6,776 bases of DNA from Armatimonadota bacterium (lineage in GTDB: Bacteria > Armatimonadota > Armatimonadia > Armatimonadales > Armatimonadaceae), in contig JACMIS010000826.1 in assembly GCA_014381035.1 (NCBI GenBank), positions 1-6,776 on the forward strand. The letters are read 5' to 3'. The position numbers were made by a program, and so were the translations under genes. Below are positions 4,777 to 6,776 of the stretch, in pieces. Position 1 is the first letter of the stretch; each line of letters begins with the position of its first letter. The notes under the pieces were generated by a model that was not told the origin of the DNA, searched no databases, and saw nothing but the letters and a program-made list of their open reading frames with translations.

Positions 4777-6776
4777 ATGAGAAAAGAAAGTCATGTGACT
4801 TGTGCGGGATGGGTACGCGGGTGTCCTATCCCACCGGCGAGTGTGCTATTGTGTCTGGCACCGTCGCTACTCGGAACGCTCGCTGTGCTATCCGCGAGCA
4901 AGGAAGCACTGGCGCAGGCACCTGCCTCGGTTTCGCGCGAGGTGCAGGTGCCGACGAGCATGCGCTCCGCGCCCTTCAATGTTACGCGTTCGCTGACGGT
5001 GCCGCCGAACTTTTCCGTATCCGTCTACGCCCGCGTTCCTAAAGCCCGGTTCCTCGCAATCACGCCCGACGGACGGTTGCTGGTTTCACAGCCTAACCCG
5101 ACCGGCAATGGGCAGGGGAATATCAAACTCCTCCGTCCCAACGGCGCGAACGCTCCGACTGTTTCCGACTTCGCTACCGGGCTGCGTCTGCCGCACGACA
5201 TGGTGTTCCACCGGATCGGCGCAACGACGTACCTTTATATTGCTGAGTCCAACCGGATACGCCGCTGTGTCTATGCCAACGGCGACCTGACCGCACGCAC
5301 TCTGGAGGACGTGGTTACCGGTTTGCCCGATTCCTCGCGACCGGAGTTGCAGGGTTCGCATGGGCACGCGCTCAAAAATATCGCCCTGACCTCCGACAAC
5401 AAACTCTACATATCGAGTGCCTCGGCAAGCAACGACAATCCCGGCGTCGACCAGCCGTTAGCCACTACCGATTTCCCGACGTTGCCGCGTGCCGCCGTGC
5501 TTCAGTACAACGCCGACGGTACCGGGGGGCGCGTTTACGCCCGCGGTATTCGCAATGCGGAGGGGCTGGACGTGCTCCCCGGAACCAGCCAGGTGTGGCT
5601 GGTCAGCAACAACAGCGACAATCTGAAATACCCGTATAACGACTCAACGGGCTGGTATGGACGGGTTGTCACGCAGTACGTGGACAACCACCCGCCCGAA
5701 TACATGACCCAGATTGGCGACGGCAACAACCTCGGCTGGCCCTTCGCGTATCCCAACCCGGACAGCGGGTTCGACAACATGCCGCTGGACCCCGGCTATG
5801 ATCATAACCGCGACTGGAGCCAGTACGCGCAGTCACTGTTTACGTCGCCGACGAAGGGAATCCAGGCGCACTCCGCCCCGCTCGGGTTTTCGTTTCTACA
5901 GAAAACGAACTTCCCCGGACCATATCAGCAGGGGGCGGCGGTCGGTTTGCATGGGTCGTGGAACCGGAGTCAGGGGACTGGCTACAAGGTGGTCCACTTT
6001 CCCTGGAACGGCACGAGCGGACCCGGAACCCAGATTGATCTGGTGACCGGATGGCAAAATGGCGGGGTGTGGGGGAAACCCGTGGACGTTGCCGTTGATT
6101 TGCAGGGGGATATGTTCATCTCCGACGACCATAGCGGCACGATCTATAAACTGACTTACACCGGTCAACGGGTGCGTAATTTCACCCTGATCAACGCCGA
6201 TACGGACCAACCCATCGCCGGTTACGACCCGATCCCGCACTTTGCCACACTGAACCTGGCGACGCTACCGACCCGTAATCTGAGCATCCGGGTCAACACG
6301 GCTCCCACCCCGGTCGGCTCGGTACGCTTCGCGCTGGACGGCAACGCAAACTACCGGGTGGAAAGCGCGGTGCCTTACGCTATCGCCGGGGATGGCAGCA
6401 ACGGTGCCGACTACTACCCGTGGACCCCCGGTGCCGGTAGCCACACGCTGACGGCGACACCCTACTCCGCTGCGAGCGGATCGGGTACGCCGGGTGCCCC
6501 CCTAACCCTCAAGTTCGACGTAGTGGACAGCACGGGAATCGCCGAGGGCACTTACCGAGTCACGGGGAACGGTTTCGCAAATGGATACTGCTTCGATATT
6601 TATATGAGCGGAGGAGGTTTACTCACGCTGGGGACATGGAACGCGGGCAACGACCAGCGGTTCGCCGTTTCCGCGTTGGGCAGCGGGCAGTTTCGTATGA
6701 ACGCCGTTTACAACGGGCAGCCGCTTACTGCCCGCGATGAAGAGACGGTCGGTGTTGGGGAATGGACGGGTAGTAA
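4777..6776 (+). CDS. Secreted PQQ-dependent sugar dehydrogenase with Ig-like and ricin-B-like modules (3' end outside window)
   Basis: I translated this frame from ATG 4777 to the last base: 666 codons, no stop, so the gene runs off the right edge. Residues 1-48 are a signal peptide (hydrophobic 23-38, likely cut at ALAQA|P). Residues ~75-461 form a glucose/sorbosone dehydrogenase beta-propeller: VPPNFSVSVYA, LPHDMVF, YLYIAESNRIRR, GSHGHALKN (193-201), YISSASASNDN, RGIRNAEGLDV (256-266), GDGNNLGWPF, AHSAPLGFSF (364-373), HGSWNRS (392-398), WGKPVDVAVD and SDDHSGTIYKLTY (449-461). Such proteins use PQQ to oxidise sugars such as aldoses or sorbosone, outside the cytoplasm. Residues ~466-585 are an Ig-like beta module (FTLINADTDQPI; FALDGNANYRVE; SHTLTATPY). 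From 589 a ricin-B/CBM13-like trefoil begins (GTYRV, then TWNAGNDQRF), suggesting sugar binding. No haem-binding CxxCH motif is seen, so the electron acceptor is unknown. PQQ binding is inferred from the family. Confidence 0.9.
   Translation, partial: MRKESHVTCAGWVRGCPIPPASVLLCLAPSLLGTLAVLSASKEALAQAPASVSREVQVPTSMRSAPFNVTRSLTVPPNFSVSVYARVPKARFLAITPDGRLLVSQPNPTGNGQGNIKLLRPNGANAPTVSDFATGLRLPHDMVFHRIGATTYLYIAESNRIRRCVYANGDLTARTLEDVVTGLPDSSRPELQGSHGHALKNIALTSDNKLYISSASASNDNPGVDQPLATTDFPTLPRAAVLQYNADGTGGRVYARGIRNAEGLDVLPGTSQVWLVSNNSDNLKYPYNDSTGWYGRVVTQYVDNHPPEYMTQIGDGNNLGWPFAYPNPDSGFDNMPLDPGYDHNRDWSQYAQSLFTSPTKGIQAHSAPLGFSFLQKTNFPGPYQQGAAVGLHGSWNRSQGTGYKVVHFPWNGTSGPGTQIDLVTGWQNGGVWGKPVDVAVDLQGDMFISDDHSGTIYKLTYTGQRVRNFTLINADTDQPIAGYDPIPHFATLNLATLPTRNLSIRVNTAPTPVGSVRFALDGNANYRVESAVPYAIAGDGSNGADYYPWTPGAGSHTLTATPYSAASGSGTPGAPLTLKFDVVDSTGIAEGTYRVTGNGFANGYCFDIYMSGGGLLTLGTWNAGNDQRFAVSALGSGQFRMNAVYNGQPLTARDEETVGVGEWTGS

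Overview
The window is about 6.8 kb of GC-rich bacterial DNA. It holds a mix of carbohydrate-active, exported and housekeeping genes. The combination of a PEP-CTERM sorting tail, a Uma2-type PD-(D/E)XK gene, a TyrZ-type tyrosyl-tRNA synthetase and a secreted PQQ sugar dehydrogenase with a lectin-like tail points to a free-living, polysaccharide-degrading bacterium of the Armatimonadota / Planctomycetota / Verrucomicrobiota kind. Armatimonadota is my best guess, but that is inference from gene content and not a placement.

Layout. Bases 1-191 form one perfect palindrome (93-bp arms, 5-nt centre) that runs off the left edge and contains the start of a GH43 glycosidase gene (147-1055, +). The GH43 gene ends in a 4-base convergent overlap with the orphan 3' end of a PEP-CTERM surface protein (1052-1363, -), which has no start or signal peptide. 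A well-formed sigma70-like promoter (1433-1461) then drives a Uma2-family gene (1483-2027, +) that is broken by a frameshift and has lost family motifs. It overlaps convergently with tyrS (2016-3251, -). tyrS is divergent from a small membrane protein (3308-3787, +) across 56 bp that seems to hold two overlapping promoters, followed by a lipoprotein gene (3849-4622, +). After a 154-bp leader with inverted repeats comes the largest gene of the window (4777 to the right edge, +). It encodes a secreted PQQ-dependent sugar (sorbosone/glucose-type) dehydrogenase with an Ig-like module and a ricin-B-like lectin module, open at the window end.

How the parts relate. The GH43 enzyme (cleavage of arabinose- or xylose-containing glycans) and the lectin-tailed sugar dehydrogenase fit a plant-polysaccharide lifestyle. 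An 11-base word, AGAACAAACCG, lies in front of both genes and could be a shared operator. tyrS is housekeeping. The PEP-CTERM remnant and the Uma2 gene look like decaying accessory DNA between them. I see no CRISPR array, tRNA, rRNA, transposase or phage gene, and I cannot point to a clearly new multi-gene system. The most unusual items are the giant terminal palindrome, the PQQ dehydrogenase architecture and the decayed genes.
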